DNA from: Pseudomonas sp. ML96
GTDB lineage: Bacteria; Pseudomonadota; Gammaproteobacteria; Pseudomonadales; Pseudomonadaceae
Length of the DNA: 64,000 nucleotides
NCBI RefSeq assembly: GCF_000761545.1
Contig: NZ_JPMY01000003.1
Span: 214,276-278,275 of the forward strand
Direction: 5' to 3'
The notes beneath the pieces are model-generated. The model saw only the letters and a list, made by a program, of their open reading frames with translations. It made no database searches and was not told the origin of the DNA. Shown piece after piece: positions 29,430 to 38,638 of this stretch (its first letter is position 1; every line of letters starts with the position of its first letter). Both the position numbers and the translations under genes were made by a program.

Positions 29430-30640
29430 TTGCTGGCCGCCGCGTCGCTGGCCGGCAGCAGCTTGCTGGCAAGCATTTCGCCCTCAGCGGCCAGGCGATT
29501 GTCGAAGATGCCGCCGAGCGGACGAATGCGCACATCCACCGGACGCTTGGCCAGCTCGGTTTCCAGCGGCTGGTCCGGCTGGATAATCACGCGGATGTCC
29601 GAGGCTAGGCCGCCTTCCTGCAGGGCCAGAGTGCTGATGTGGCCGCTGCGCTCGCTGTCTTCGCCGGCGACGGTGAAGCTGACCACGGTGCCCGGCTGCA
29701 GCTCGTCGAACGAGCGATAAGGGAAGCGCGCCTCGACCGTGGCCACCGCATCCACCGGCGACAGCAGGAACACCGGGGCGCCCTTGCCCGCGGTCTGGCC
29801 GTCACCGACCAGCTGGGCGGTCACTCGGCAATCGCAGGGGCTGGTCAGGGTGCCCTGGAAGGTCTTGCCGAACAGGCGTTGCAGGTTGTCCGGGGTCAGG
29901 TCCTCGGTCGGCAGCACGCCCTTGAGCACGTCCATCATGTTCGAGGAGAAGGTGCCCACCGGCGCGCCCTTGGCCACGGTATCGCCGACCTTGACCAGGG
30001 CCTGCACGGCACCCTCGCGCGGTAGCGAGACCTGCTGCCCCGGTACGGCGACCTGGGCCGAGTCGGCATGAGTGATGAAGTAGATGTCGTACAGCTGGTA
30101 CAGCACGTAGGTGCAGGCGGCGACCCCGACCAGGAAGATCGCCAGGCTCAGGCCAGTGGCACGCAGGCGGCCGAAGAAGCCCACCGGGGCGCCATCACCG
30201 CCTTTGCGCGCTTTGGTGAAGTTTTCCCGCTGCAAGGTGCTGATCAGGTCGCCGACGTTGATCAGCTCACCGCTGAGGAAGGAGCTGATCACGTAGCGCA
30301 GCGCCGACATCTCGCGCGGCTTGAGATTGTGGAATTCGCAGCCGGCACGTTTGCCGCCGGCCAGGGAGCGAACCTGGAACTCCACGTCCATGGCGAAGCC
30401 GATGCCTTCGACCTCGAACATCAACCGGCCGCGATGGTGCTGGCCTTCGTGCAGCACGTTGCTGCCCGGCTGGAAGGAGAAGCCGCCGACCGATAGGTCC
30501 AGCAGCTGCGCCTCCTGCACCTGGCCCTGCTTGGTCTGGTAGCGGATCTTCGCTGGCAGCTTGAGGCGCGCGTACTGGCGCTGGGCTTCGGCTTCGTGAA
30601 CCACGTTGCTGTTGATGCTGGGGCTGATCACTGCGCTCAT
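29426..30640 (-). CDS. alg44: Alg44: c-di-GMP-binding PilZ co-polymerase of alginate synthesis
   Basis: A 404-residue inner-membrane protein. The PilZ domain (residues about 15-125) has the c-di-GMP motifs R21-QYA-R25 and D48-L-S50-VGG. One membrane helix follows near residues 160-182 (TGLSLAIFLVGVAACTYVLY), then a periplasmic membrane-fusion-protein-like domain. Binding of c-di-GMP turns on polymerisation by Alg8. AAAGGAAC lies before the ATG, 49 bases after alg8. Confidence 0.95.
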   Translation of the reverse strand: MSAVISPSINSNVVHEAEAQRQYARLKLPAKIRYQTKQGQVQEAQLLDLSVGGFSFQPGSNVLHEGQHHRGRLMFEVEGIGFAMDVEFQVRSLAGGKRAGCEFHNLKPREMSALRYVISSFLSGELINVGDLISTLQRENFTKARKGGDGAPVGFFGRLRATGLSLAIFLVGVAACTYVLYQLYDIYFITHADSAQVAVPGQQVSLPREGAVQALVKVGDTVAKGAPVGTFSSNMMDVLKGVLPTEDLTPDNLQRLFGKTFQGTLTSPCDCRVTAQLVGDGQTAGKGAPVFLLSPVDAVATVEARFPYRSFDELQPGTVVSFTVAGEDSERSGHISTLALQEGGLASDIRVIIQPDQPLETELAKRPVDVRIRPLGGIFDNRLAAEGEMLASKLLPASDAAASK

Positions 30641-30689
30641 ATTTCGTTCCTTTATGAATTCTGAAGTCTGGAAAGAGGCCCAATGGGCG

Positions 30690-32171
30690 CTAGACCACCC
30701 ACATCAGGGCGGCGACGAAGACACTTCCGGCAGAGAAAGTCATGGCCCGCGACGACCAGGTGTTGAACCAGCGCTGGAAGCTGGCGAGGTCGCGGTTGAG
30801 CTTGGTTTTCTGGCGCGTCCAGGACTGCTGATCCAGGCGGAAGAACACGTACACCTTCACGAGGGCGCCGACGATCTGGTTGTAATAGAGAATCAACGGG
30901 TAGGCCGGCCCGATGCTGTGCCCGGAGGCCAGCAACAGCAGGGTCAACACCAACCGGGTGAGGCCGATCCACAGCAGGTAAATCAGCAGGTAGGCGAAGC
31001 CGTATTTGATGCTGGCGATGATCGCCACCGAGGGCCCCAGCAGGCTGGTCCACATGGACACCCGCTGATCCAGCAGCACCACGCTGGTGAAGGCGCCCAG
31101 GCGACGCATGCCGAGGTGCAGCGCCCGCGAGTTCTGCCGCAGGTTGTTGCCGTACCAGCGGAACATCAGCTTGCGGCTGGCCTTGATGAAGCTCTTCTCC
31201 GGCGGGTGCTCCACGGTGTGGATGGCCGCATCCGGCACGTAGAAGGTGTCGTACCCCAGGCGCATCAGGCTGTACCAGCTGGACTTGTCGTCGCCGGTGA
31301 GGAACTTGAAACGGCCCAGGCGCCAGTGCTCGAGGTGATCGTTCTCGACGTCGGCGATGAAGCTCGCATCGACGACCACCTCGGCGCGGAACACCGACAT
31401 GCGCCCGGTCAGGGTCAGCACACGCTTGGACAGGGCCATCGAGCACATGTTGATGTGCCGCTGGGCGAAGCGCAGCTTGTGCCATTCCTGCATCACATAG
31501 CTGCCGCGCACCTCGCAGAACTCGTTGGTGGTGAGGCCGCCGAGGTTGTCGAACAGGGTGAAGTACGGCGCGGTCTGCCGTACCACGCCTGGCGACAGCA
31601 CGGTGTCGCCATCGATCACCGCCACCACCGCCCGGTTGTCCGGCTGGTGCCGGGAGATGGCGCGGAAGCCCTGGGCCAGGCCATCACGCTTGCCGGTGCC
31701 GGGAATCCGCACGATGTCCAGGCGCACGCGTCCGGGCGGCGCGAGCCGGTTCCACAGGTTCTTGATCAGCAGTTCGTCCGACAGCTCGACGATGGAGCAG
31801 ACCACGGTGGTGGGATAGCCGCAGTCGATCGCCTCCTGGATCACCGAGCGGTACACGGCCGCGGTGGTCAGGGCATCGATGCGGAAACTGGTCACCATCA
31901 GGTACACGTGCGACGGGTCGGCAGCTGTTCCCAGCTTGAGCGCCCGGCGCCGGTAATGCGGGTAGACCAGGTAGAGGAAGATCAGGCCACGGACGTAGTG
32001 GATCGCGCCCATGGAGTAGCGCCAGATACCCACCACTCCGAGGAGCAGGAGGAAGTCCGTCGACTCCGGATCGAAGACGCTGTGCGGCAGCAGCAAGGCC
32101 ATACCACCCAGCACCGAGATGTAGAACAACCAGCCTGCGCCGTTGCGCAAGCGTCCCTGGATACTTTCCAT
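30690..32171 (-). CDS. alg8: Alg8: alginate polymerase, family 2 glycosyltransferase
   Basis: A 493-residue membrane glycosyltransferase. N-terminal helices are followed by a cytoplasmic GT2 domain with [14 protein letters not shown] (DxD), [14 protein letters not shown] (acceptor/base DD) and [14 protein letters not shown] (xxRW), then several C-terminal helices. It polymerises mannuronate from GDP-mannuronic acid. The sequence before the ATG (GTTAGCAACAA) has no good Shine-Dalgarno and two hairpins lie upstream, so its translation may be tuned relative to algD. Confidence 0.95.
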   Translation of the reverse strand: MESIQGRLRNGAGWLFYISVLGGMALLLPHSVFDPESTDFLLLLGVVGIWRYSMGAIHYVRGLIFLYLVYPHYRRRALKLGTAADPSHVYLMVTSFRIDALTTAAVYRSVIQEAIDCGYPTTVVCSIVELSDELLIKNLWNRLAPPGRVRLDIVRIPGTGKRDGLAQGFRAISRHQPDNRAVVAVIDGDTVLSPGVVRQTAPYFTLFDNLGGLTTNEFCEVRGSYVMQEWHKLRFAQRHINMCSMALSKRVLTLTGRMSVFRAEVVVDASFIADVENDHLEHWRLGRFKFLTGDDKSSWYSLMRLGYDTFYVPDAAIHTVEHPPEKSFIKASRKLMFRWYGNNLRQNSRALHLGMRRLGAFTSVVLLDQRVSMWTSLLGPSVAIIASIKYGFAYLLIYLLWIGLTRLVLTLLLLASGHSIGPAYPLILYYNQIVGALVKVYVFFRLDQQSWTRQKTKLNRDLASFQRWFNTWSSRAMTFSAGSVFVAALMWVV

Positions 32172-32181
32172 TTGTTGCTAA

Positions 32182-32239
32182 CCCCGTTTGAGTTACTGCT
32201 CTGCAACGGGGGCGCTGTTGTTATTGTTGTAACGCCCTG
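32182..32239 (-). promoter_or_regulatory. Two potential RNA hairpins in the algD-alg8 gap
   Basis: In the 91-base gap between algD and alg8 there is an inverted repeat CCCCGTT / AACGGGG (32182-32188 and 32205-32211, 16-base loop) and beside it a shorter one GGGCG / CGCCC with an AT-rich loop. On the minus-strand transcript these would fold just upstream of the weakly translated alg8 start. Role unproven: mRNA processing, stabilisation of algD mRNA or partial termination are possible. Confidence 0.4.
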
Positions 32240-32262
32240 TGCACCTTTGGTCGCAGCAGTCG

Positions 32263-33573
32263 CTACCAGCAGAGGCCCTCTTTGACCTCGTCGCTGCACT
32301 GACGCATGAAGCCGACCAGGTCGATGAGCTTCTTGCCCGGGGGCAGCTGTTGAACCACGGTCTCGAACAGCTCGTCGCCATTGCCGAGGACAATGACGTC
32401 GGCCTCTGCCACCACCTGATTCAGGTCGGAACGCAGCAGCGAGGAAACGTGGGGGATTTTTGACTCGATGTACTCACGGTTGGCGCCGTGAACGCGGGCG
32501 TACTCGACGTTGCGGTCGAAGATCTTCAGGTCGAAGCCCTTGCCGATCAGCATCTCGGCCAGTTCCACCAGCGGGCTCTCACGCAGGTCGTCGGTACCGG
32601 CCTTGAAGCTCAGACCGAGCAGCGCGACGCTGCGTTTGTCCTGACTGGCGATCAGGTTGTAGGCGTTGCGCACCTGGGCCTCGTTGCTGGGCATCAGCGA
32701 GCTGATCAGCGGCGAGTCGACGTCCAGTTGGGTAGCCCGGTAGTTCAGCGCACGCACGTCCTTGGGCAGGCAGGAGCCGCCGAAGGCGAAGCCAGGACGC
32801 ATGTAGTACTTGGACAGGTTGAGTTTGTGATCCTGGCAGATCACCTCCATCACCTCGCGGCCATCGACGCCCACCGCCTTGGCGATGTTGCCGATCTCGT
32901 TGGCGAAGGTGATCTTGGTCGCGTGCCAGACGTTGCAGGTGTACTTGATCATCTCGGCGACCTCGACGGTCTTGCGGATGATCGGGGCGTCCAGCTCGCT
33001 GTAGATCTCTTCCAGCAGATCGCCGGAGGTCTGATCCAGTTCGCCGATCACGGTCATGGCCGGGAAGTCGTAGTCCTTGATCGCCGTGCTCTCGCGCAGG
33101 AACTCGGGGTTCACCGCCACGCCGAAATCTTTGCCGGCCTTGAGCCCGGAGTATTGCTCCAGGGTCGGGATCACCACGTTGCGCAGAGTGCCTGGCAGCA
33201 CGGTGCTGCGTACCACCACGGTGTGGCGGCTGGTTTTCTCCGGTAGGACCTTGCCAATCTGCTGGCAGACTTCCTCGATGTAGGACACATCGAGGTCGCC
33301 GTTGCGTTTGCTCGGCGTCGGCGGCGCCAGGAAGGAGATGTCGGTCTCCAGTATGGCTTCCCGCACATTCAGCGTACCGCGCAGCTTGCCGCTGGCGACG
33401 CCCTTCTGTAGCAGCTCTTCCAGCCCAGGCTCTACGATCGGCGACTTGCCGTCGTTGATCAGATCGATTTTCAGCGGTGAGATGTCCACCCCGACGATCT
33501 GATGCCCCCTCGCGGAAAGGCATCCTGCACACACCGCACCCACATAGCCCAGCCCAAAAATGCTGATACGCAT
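32263..33573 (-). CDS. algD: AlgD: GDP-mannose 6-dehydrogenase
   Basis: A 436-residue enzyme, same length as in P. aeruginosa and first gene of the alginate operon. The Rossmann motif SIFGLGYVGAVCAGCLSARG opens the protein; the catalytic Cys is in FAFGGSCLPKDVRAL; NPEFLRESTAIKDY is the substrate-binding segment. It oxidises GDP-mannose twice to GDP-mannuronic acid, the committed step. AAGGAGGAGATC precedes the ATG at 33573. The operon is transcribed away from a 677-base AT-rich control region. Confidence 0.97.
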   Translation of the reverse strand: MRISIFGLGYVGAVCAGCLSARGHQIVGVDISPLKIDLINDGKSPIVEPGLEELLQKGVASGKLRGTLNVREAILETDISFLAPPTPSKRNGDLDVSYIEEVCQQIGKVLPEKTSRHTVVVRSTVLPGTLRNVVIPTLEQYSGLKAGKDFGVAVNPEFLRESTAIKDYDFPAMTVIGELDQTSGDLLEEIYSELDAPIIRKTVEVAEMIKYTCNVWHATKITFANEIGNIAKAVGVDGREVMEVICQDHKLNLSKYYMRPGFAFGGSCLPKDVRALNYRATQLDVDSPLISSLMPSNEAQVRNAYNLIASQDKRSVALLGLSFKAGTDDLRESPLVELAEMLIGKGFDLKIFDRNVEYARVHGANREYIESKIPHVSSLLRSDLNQVVAEADVIVLGNGDELFETVVQQLPPGKKLIDLVGFMRQCSDEVKEGLCW

Positions 33574-33740
33574 TGGACGATCTCCTCCTTGCGTTGATCG
33601 ATGCAGCAACCCATGGTTGCCAACTACTTCTTCGCGAGACCGGACAGCAGGCAAACAACTTCCTCTGGTCTCTGTTTACTACTTTGGCCGCGCTTCGCCT
33701 CAACTTTCAAAATGGTTGAAGTTATAGCGACCTCGAGCAA

Positions 33741-33769
33741 AACAGATACGTCGTGAAACAACAAAGTTC
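33741..33769 (-). promoter_or_regulatory. Predicted AlgU (sigma-22) promoter of algD
   Basis: On the minus strand the -35 element GAACTT (33764-33769) is separated by 17 bases from TCTGTT (33741-33746), against the AlgU/RpoE consensus GAACTT-N16/17-TCTGA. The -35 is perfect and the -10 matches TCTG. Transcription would start near 33734 and give a leader of about 160 bases before algD. Confidence 0.75.
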
Positions 33770-33823
33770 CGCGACCGGCAGTAGGAAAGTTAAACTTTTG
33801 AAATCAGTGATCTAGTTATCAGT

Positions 33824-33832
33824 GACGAACCG
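33824..33832 (-). promoter_or_regulatory. AlgR-like box, proximal
   Basis: Minus strand CGGTTCGTC, 8 of 9 matches to the AlgR consensus CCGTTCGTC, about 90 bases upstream of the predicted start of transcription. Confidence 0.45.
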
Positions 33833-33867
33833 TGCAACTTGCAAGATGGCCATCACTACGCCACTGC

Positions 33868-33876
33868 AGCGAACGG
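33868..33876 (-). promoter_or_regulatory. AlgR-like box, middle (weaker)
   Basis: Minus strand CCGTTCGCT, 7 of 9 matches to CCGTTCGTC, about 135 bases upstream of the predicted start. Confidence 0.3.
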
Positions 33877-34119
33877 AGCGCTCTAGGAGGCAGATTACAG
33901 CGCACCTTTTAGAAAGCGACACCTAGTTTTTGACGCTCAACACAAACTATTGATGAATTTATTCCTGCACGGCGAACATGCGCGACCAATTAATGACGCC
34001 AAAAAATAGTTAGCGGAGCGGCAAATACTTAATTAAGGCAATCTGCCATCATCGCAACTTCCAAATATTTCGGCGACCCAACTTAATTAATAAAGTTTCA
34101 TATTTATATTTGCTCTTCG

Positions 34120-34128
34120 GACGAAAGG
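34120..34128 (-). promoter_or_regulatory. AlgR-like box, distal
   Basis: Minus strand CCTTTCGTC, 8 of 9 matches to CCGTTCGTC, about 390 bases upstream of the predicted start. This is close to the place of the far-upstream AlgR site known at P. aeruginosa algD. Confidence 0.45.
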
Positions 34129-34250
34129 AAATTTCATATAGGTGAAACTTCCTATCCAACCCGTCAATTTTCACCCTTCTTCCGCGCTCAACCTTTCCGG
34201 TAAGCTGCCGACTTCTATGACATAAGTCCTACGCCGAAGAAGCGAGCCGC

Positions 34251-35816
34251 ATGAGAAACAACCAGCCCGTCACCCAGCGCGAGCGCACATTCCCCGCCCA
34301 GCAGCGCCTGATCTCCACCACCGACCTCAAGGGGCAGATCACCTACTGCAACGAGGCCTTCATCGAGATCAGTGGCTTCTCGCGTGACGAGCTGATGCGC
34401 GCGCCACACAACCTGGTGCGCCACCCGGATGTGCCGCCGGCGGTGTTCGATCACATGTGGCAGACCCTGAAAAAGGGCCGCCCGTGGATGGGTGTGGTGA
34501 AGAACCGCAGCAAGAACGGTGACCACTACTGGGTCAACGCCTACGTCACGCCGATGCTCGACAAGGGCCAGGTGGTGGGATACGAGTCGGTCCGCTCCAA
34601 GCCGACCGCAGAGCAGGTGCGCCGCGCCGAGGCGCTCTATACGCGCATCAATTCCGGCAAGGCGGCCATTCCCGCTACCGATCGCTGGCTACCGGTGCTG
34701 CAGGCCTGGGTACCCTTCATCCTGATCAGCCAGATCGGCTTCCTTATCGGCCACTGGATGGGCTCGACCTGGGGCTTCCTGCTCGCCGCCCTGCTCTCCG
34801 TGCCGCTGGGCCTGGTTGGCCTGGGCTGGCAGAACCGCGGCGTGCGGCGCCTGCTGCGCATCGCCGAGCAGACCACCTCGGACCCGGTGATCGCGCAGAT
34901 GTACACCGACAGCCGCGGCGCCGAGGCGCGCCTGGAAATGGCCATGCTCAGCCAGGAAGCGCGCCTGAAAACCTGCCTGACCCGCCTGCAGGACACCGCC
35001 GAACGCCTGACCAGCCAGGCGCGCGAAGCCGACCAACTGGCCCACAACAGCTCCGAAGGCCTGGAGCGCCAGCGCGTGGAAACCGAACAGGTGGCCACCG
35101 CCATCAACGAGATGGCCGCCACCACCCTGGAAGTCGCCAGCAACGTGGCCCGCGCCGCCATCGCCACCCAGGAAGCCAACCGCCTGACCGGCGAAGGCCG
35201 CAACGTTGCCTCGGAAACCCGCGAAGCCATCCAGCGCCTGTCGGTATCGGTCGGCGAGACCGGCGAGACCGTGTCGCGCCTGGCTCAGGACAGCAACGAG
35301 ATCGGCGGCGTGGTCGACGTGATCAAGGGCATCGCCGACCAGACCAACCTGCTCGCGCTCAACGCCGCCATCGAGGCCGCGCGCGCCGGTGAAATGGGCC
35401 GCGGCTTCGCCGTGGTCGCCGACGAGGTCCGCTCGCTGGCCCAGCGTACCGCCGAATCGACCGAACAGATCCACGCGCTGATCGCCAAGCTGCAGCGCAC
35501 CGCCGAAGAAGCGGTGATGACCATGGAGATCGGTCGCAAGCAGGCCGACGAAGGTGTGGAGCGCGTGCAGAAGGCCGACGAGGCCCTGCAGGGCATCAGC
35601 GATGCGGTGGCCAACATCACCGACATGGCCAACCAGATCGCCGCCGCTGCCGAGGAACAGAGCGCCGTGGCCGACGAGATCAACCAGAACATCACCACCA
35701 TCGCCCACCTGGCCGACCAGACCTCGGGCGAAGCGCAGAGCACTGCGCAGCTGAGCAAGGAGCTGACCGCCACCGCGCAGGACCAGTACTCCCTGGTGGA
35801 GCGCTTCAACCGCTAA
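34251..35816 (+). CDS. aer: Aer-type energy-taxis receptor (PAS plus methyl-accepting domain)
   Basis: A 521-residue chemoreceptor. The PAS domain (residues about 20-120) has [20 protein letters not shown] and [20 protein letters not shown], as in FAD-binding Aer. A hydrophobic region near 150-200 (two short helices) anchors it without a periplasmic domain. The signalling tip [20 protein letters not shown] is intact. It senses redox state and steers toward favourable oxygen levels. It diverges from algD and ends in a strong terminator. Confidence 0.93.
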   Translation: MRNNQPVTQRERTFPAQQRLISTTDLKGQITYCNEAFIEISGFSRDELMRAPHNLVRHPDVPPAVFDHMWQTLKKGRPWMGVVKNRSKNGDHYWVNAYVTPMLDKGQVVGYESVRSKPTAEQVRRAEALYTRINSGKAAIPATDRWLPVLQAWVPFILISQIGFLIGHWMGSTWGFLLAALLSVPLGLVGLGWQNRGVRRLLRIAEQTTSDPVIAQMYTDSRGAEARLEMAMLSQEARLKTCLTRLQDTAERLTSQAREADQLAHNSSEGLERQRVETEQVATAINEMAATTLEVASNVARAAIATQEANRLTGEGRNVASETREAIQRLSVSVGETGETVSRLAQDSNEIGGVVDVIKGIADQTNLLALNAAIEAARAGEMGRGFAVVADEVRSLAQRTAESTEQIHALIAKLQRTAEEAVMTMEIGRKQADEGVERVQKADEALQGISDAVANITDMANQIAAAAEEQSAVADEINQNITTIAHLADQTSGEAQSTAQLSKELTATAQDQYSLVERFNR

Positions 35817-35828
35817 GCGCACCCCATG

Positions 35829-35857
35829 AAAAAGGCCGGCAATCGCCGGCCTTTTTT
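35829..35857 (+). terminator. Rho-independent terminator after aer
   Basis: Perfect 12-bp stem AAAAAGGCCGGC / GCCGGCCTTTTT with an AATC loop and a run of T, 12 bases past the aer stop. It also lies just beyond the end of the facing hydrolase gene. Confidence 0.92.
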
Positions 35858-35868
35858 CTGCCCGTGAA

Positions 35869-36459
35869 TCAGCCGCGCAGGAAAGTCGCCACCACCGCGG
35901 CCGCCTGCTGCAGATGCTGCTCGTGGCTGAAACCGGAGGACTTCAGCGGCTTCAGATCATGATCGGCGGCCGTCAGCCATTCGATGGCGAGGCTGGGCGC
36001 CAGGCTGTAGCCGCTCACCGTCTCGCGATTGCCCAGAGCATCACGCTCGCCCTGTACGATCAAACTGCGCGTGCGCAGCTGCGCCAGATGCGCCACGCGC
36101 GGCTTCTCCGGCTTGCCCGCCGCATAGAAGGGATAGCCCAGGCAGACCAGCGCATCGGCGCCCAGCTCGTCCGCCAGCAGGCTGGCCATGCGCCCGCCCA
36201 TGGACTTGCCGCCGATGGCCAGCGGCCCGTCTACCTGCGCCCGTACCTCGCGATAGACCTCGCGCCAGCACTCCAGCAGCTGCGCCTGGGGGTTCGGCGG
36301 ACGCTTGCCGCCATCCAGGCGCCTCTGCGCCATGTAGGGAAACTCGAAGCGCAGCACGTTCACCCCGCGCTGCGCGAGCAGCTCGGCCATGCGCTGCATG
36401 AAGCCGCTGTCCATCGGTGCGCCAGCGCCGTGAGCCAGTATCAGGGTGGCCTGCGACAT
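35869..36459 (-). CDS. Alpha/beta hydrolase of the KANL3/Tex30 type
   Basis: A 196-residue protein beginning MSQATLILAHGAGAPMDSGF. The nucleophile elbow is AIGGKSMGGRMASLLA (Ser in GKSMGG), and SGFSHEQHLQQAA near the end carries the probable His. This matches small dienelactone-hydrolase-like proteins related to KANL3/Tex30, of unknown substrate. The ATG at 36459 is chosen because homology begins there; the open frame continues 43 codons further upstream. Divergent from the first cco operon. Confidence 0.8.
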   Translation of the reverse strand: MSQATLILAHGAGAPMDSGFMQRMAELLAQRGVNVLRFEFPYMAQRRLDGGKRPPNPQAQLLECWREVYREVRAQVDGPLAIGGKSMGGRMASLLADELGADALVCLGYPFYAAGKPEKPRVAHLAQLRTRSLIVQGERDALGNRETVSGYSLAPSLAIEWLTAADHDLKPLKSSGFSHEQHLQQAAAVVATFLRG

Positions 36460-36498
36460 TCGGTCCGCCCCATCCCATAGCCAGCCCCGCGTGCGGCA

Positions 36499-36512
36499 TT
36501 GATCCCCGTCAA
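36499..36512. promoter_or_regulatory. ANR/FNR box upstream of the first cco operon
   Basis: TTGAT-CCCC-GTCAA, 9 of 10 specific positions of TTGAT-N4-ATCAA, 67 bases before the ccoN start. It predicts ANR-dependent induction of this operon at low oxygen. Confidence 0.75.
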
Positions 36513-36578
36513 TAAACCCTGCCTTGCCATTACCCATGCTTGCCCTGCTTTTTATAACCGTGGATGGAAGCCCAACAC

Positions 36579-38018
36579 ATGAACACAACCAGTAGCGCGG
36601 CCTACAACTACAAGGTGGTCCGCCAGTTCGCCATTATGACGGTGGTTTGGGGCATAGTCGGGATGGGGCTCGGCGTGTTCATCGCCGCTCAGCTGGCATG
36701 GCCGGAACTGAACTTCAACTTGCCGTGGACCAGCTTCGGCCGTCTACGCCCCCTGCATACCAATGCGGTGATCTTCGCCTTCGGTGGCTGCGCCCTGTTC
36801 GCCACCAGCTACTACTCGCTGCAGCGCACCTGCCAGACCCGGCTGATCTCCGACAAGCTGGCCGCCTTCACCTTCTGGGGCTGGCAGCTGGTGATCGTCC
36901 TCGCAGCCATCAGCCTGCCACTGGGCTGGACCAGTTCCAAGGAATACGCCGAACTGGAATGGCCGATCGACATCCTCATCACCATCGTCTGGGTCGCCTA
37001 CGCGCTGGTGTTCTTCGGCACGCTGATGAAGCGCAAGACCAAGCACATCTACGTGGGCAACTGGTTCTTCGGTGGTTTCATCCTCACCGTGGCGATCCTG
37101 CACATCGTCAACAACCTGGAAATCCCGGTCACCCTGACCAAGTCCTACTCGCTGTACGCCGGCGCCACCGACGCCATGATCCAGTGGTGGTACGGCCACA
37201 ACGCCGTGGGCTTCTTCCTCACCGCCGGCTTCCTGGGGATGATGTACTACTTCGTGCCCAAGCAGGCCGAGCGCCCGGTGTACTCCTATCGCCTGTCGAT
37301 CGTGCACTTCTGGGCACTGATCACCCTGTACATCTGGGCCGGCCCGCACCACCTGCACTACACCGCGCTGCCGGACTGGGCGCAGAGCCTCGGCATGGTC
37401 ATGTCCCTGGTGCTGCTGGCGCCGAGCTGGGGCGGCATGATCAACGGCATGATGACCCTCTCGGGTGCCTGGCATAAGTTGCGCACCGACCCGATCCTGC
37501 GCTTCCTGGTGGTCTCCCTGGCGTTCTACGGCATGTCGACCTTCGAAGGTCCGATGATGGCCATCAAGACCGTCAACGCCCTGTCGCACTACACCGACTG
37601 GACCATCGGCCACGTACACGCCGGTGCACTGGGCTGGGTAGCGATGATCTCCATCGGCTCGCTGTACCACCTGATCCCGAAAGTCTTCGGTCGCGAGCAG
37701 ATGCACAGCGTCAGCCTGATCAACTCGCACTTCTGGCTCGCCACCATCGGCACCGTGCTGTACATCGCCTCCATGTGGGTCAACGGCATCACCCAGGGCC
37801 TGATGTGGCGCGCAGTGAACGACGACGGCACCCTCACCTACTCCTTCGTCGAGGCACTCGAGGCCAGCCACCCAGGCTTCGTCATCCGTGTCGCCGGTGG
37901 CGCCATCTTCCTCCTCGGCATGTTCCTGATGGCCTGGAACACCTGGCTGACCGTGCGCGCCGCCAAGCCGGCCGAGTACGACAGCGAAGCCCTGATTCCT
38001 GCAGAGGTTGCCCACTGA
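36579..38018 (+). CDS. ccoN2: cbb3 cytochrome oxidase subunit I, copy 2
   Basis: A 479-residue heme-copper oxidase catalytic subunit with about twelve helices. [40 protein letters not shown] and [13 protein letters not shown] contain the heme and CuB histidine ligands. It reduces oxygen with high affinity. Numbered 2 because it is the aer-proximal copy with an ANR box, as in P. aeruginosa. Start at 36579 is preferred (GGAAG upstream) to an ATG five codons earlier. Its stop overlaps ccoO (TGATG). Most residues are identical to the second copy at 39922. Confidence 0.95.
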   Translation: MNTTSSAAYNYKVVRQFAIMTVVWGIVGMGLGVFIAAQLAWPELNFNLPWTSFGRLRPLHTNAVIFAFGGCALFATSYYSLQRTCQTRLISDKLAAFTFWGWQLVIVLAAISLPLGWTSSKEYAELEWPIDILITIVWVAYALVFFGTLMKRKTKHIYVGNWFFGGFILTVAILHIVNNLEIPVTLTKSYSLYAGATDAMIQWWYGHNAVGFFLTAGFLGMMYYFVPKQAERPVYSYRLSIVHFWALITLYIWAGPHHLHYTALPDWAQSLGMVMSLVLLAPSWGGMINGMMTLSGAWHKLRTDPILRFLVVSLAFYGMSTFEGPMMAIKTVNALSHYTDWTIGHVHAGALGWVAMISIGSLYHLIPKVFGREQMHSVSLINSHFWLATIGTVLYIASMWVNGITQGLMWRAVNDDGTLTYSFVEALEASHPGFVIRVAGGAIFLLGMFLMAWNTWLTVRAAKPAEYDSEALIPAEVAH

Positions 38019-38632
38019 TGAGCAGCAAGCACGAAATACTCGAGAAGAACGTCGGCCTGCTGGCCCTGATGATGGTCTTCGCGGTGAGCATCGGCGGTCT
38101 GACCCAGATCGTTCCGCTGTTCTTCCAGAGCGTGGTCAACGAGCCAGTCACGGGCATGAAGCCCTACACCGCGCTGCAGCTGGAAGGCCGTGACATCTAC
38201 ATCAAGGAAGGCTGCGTCGGCTGCCACTCGCAGATGATCCGTCCGTTCCGCGCCGAGACCGAGCGTTATGGCCACTACTCCGTGGCCGGCGAGAGCGTCT
38301 GGGACCACCCGTTCCTGTGGGGCTCCAAGCGTACCGGCCCGGACCTGGCCCGCGTCGGCGGCCGCTACTCGGACGACTGGCACCGCGCGCACCTGTACAA
38401 CCCGCGCAACGTGGTGCCGGAGTCGAAGATGCCGGCCTACCCCTGGCTGGTCGAGAAGAGCCTCGACGGCAAGGACACCGCCGCCAAGATGGGCGCCCTG
38501 CGCACCCTCGGCGTGCCGTACAGCGACGAAGACCTCGCCGGCGCGAGCGAAGCGGTCAAGGGCAAGACCGAGATGGAGGCACTGGTGGCCTATCTGCAAG
38601 TGCTCGGCACCAGCCTGAAGAACAAGAGGTAA
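38018..38632 (+). CDS. ccoO2: cbb3 oxidase monoheme cytochrome c subunit, copy 2
   Basis: A 204-residue membrane-anchored cytochrome c. The N-terminal helix ([20 protein letters not shown]) is followed by the heme site GCVGCHSQM and the axial Met in [10 protein letters not shown]. It passes electrons from CcoP to CcoN. The start shares the A of the ccoN stop. The next gene begins 6 bases after the stop, so no ccoQ fits between. Confidence 0.95.
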   Translation: MSSKHEILEKNVGLLALMMVFAVSIGGLTQIVPLFFQSVVNEPVTGMKPYTALQLEGRDIYIKEGCVGCHSQMIRPFRAETERYGHYSVAGESVWDHPFLWGSKRTGPDLARVGGRYSDDWHRAHLYNPRNVVPESKMPAYPWLVEKSLDGKDTAAKMGALRTLGVPYSDEDLAGASEAVKGKTEMEALVAYLQVLGTSLKNKR

Positions 38633-38638
38633 GCGGAC

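Larger units (their letters stand above)
33574..34250. promoter_or_regulatory. AT-rich control region between algD and aer
   Basis: A 677-base gap without a plausible gene. It is clearly richer in A and T than any coding stretch around it, especially 33900-34140 with TTAATTAA-like tracts. It holds the AlgU-type promoter (33741-33769), three AlgR-like 9-mers (33824-33832, 33868-33876, 34120-34128) and a near-consensus IHF-like site on the minus strand at 33943-33955 (ATCAA-N4-TTG). The long upstream region with distant AlgR boxes resembles the known algD control region of P. aeruginosa. The aer promoter must also lie here but I could not place it. Confidence 0.75.

Noticed and set aside
30606..32285. 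559-codon plus-strand open frame across alg8
   Set aside because: Shadow of alg8; biased toward His, Gln, Val and Gly, as expected for antisense frames in GC-rich DNA.
17594..33573. Mobile element carrying the alginate operon
   Set aside because: No integrase, transposase, terminal repeats or tRNA border is visible, and codon use matches the rest of the chromosome.
34091..34117. FliA-type promoter for aer (TAAAGTTT present)
   Set aside because: The -35-like element is perfect, but no GCCGATAA-like -10 occurs at the right distance.
33900..34140. Remnant of a horizontally acquired gene in the AT-rich algD upstream region
   Set aside because: No open frame of meaningful length in any phase; the region is better read as a regulatory spacer.
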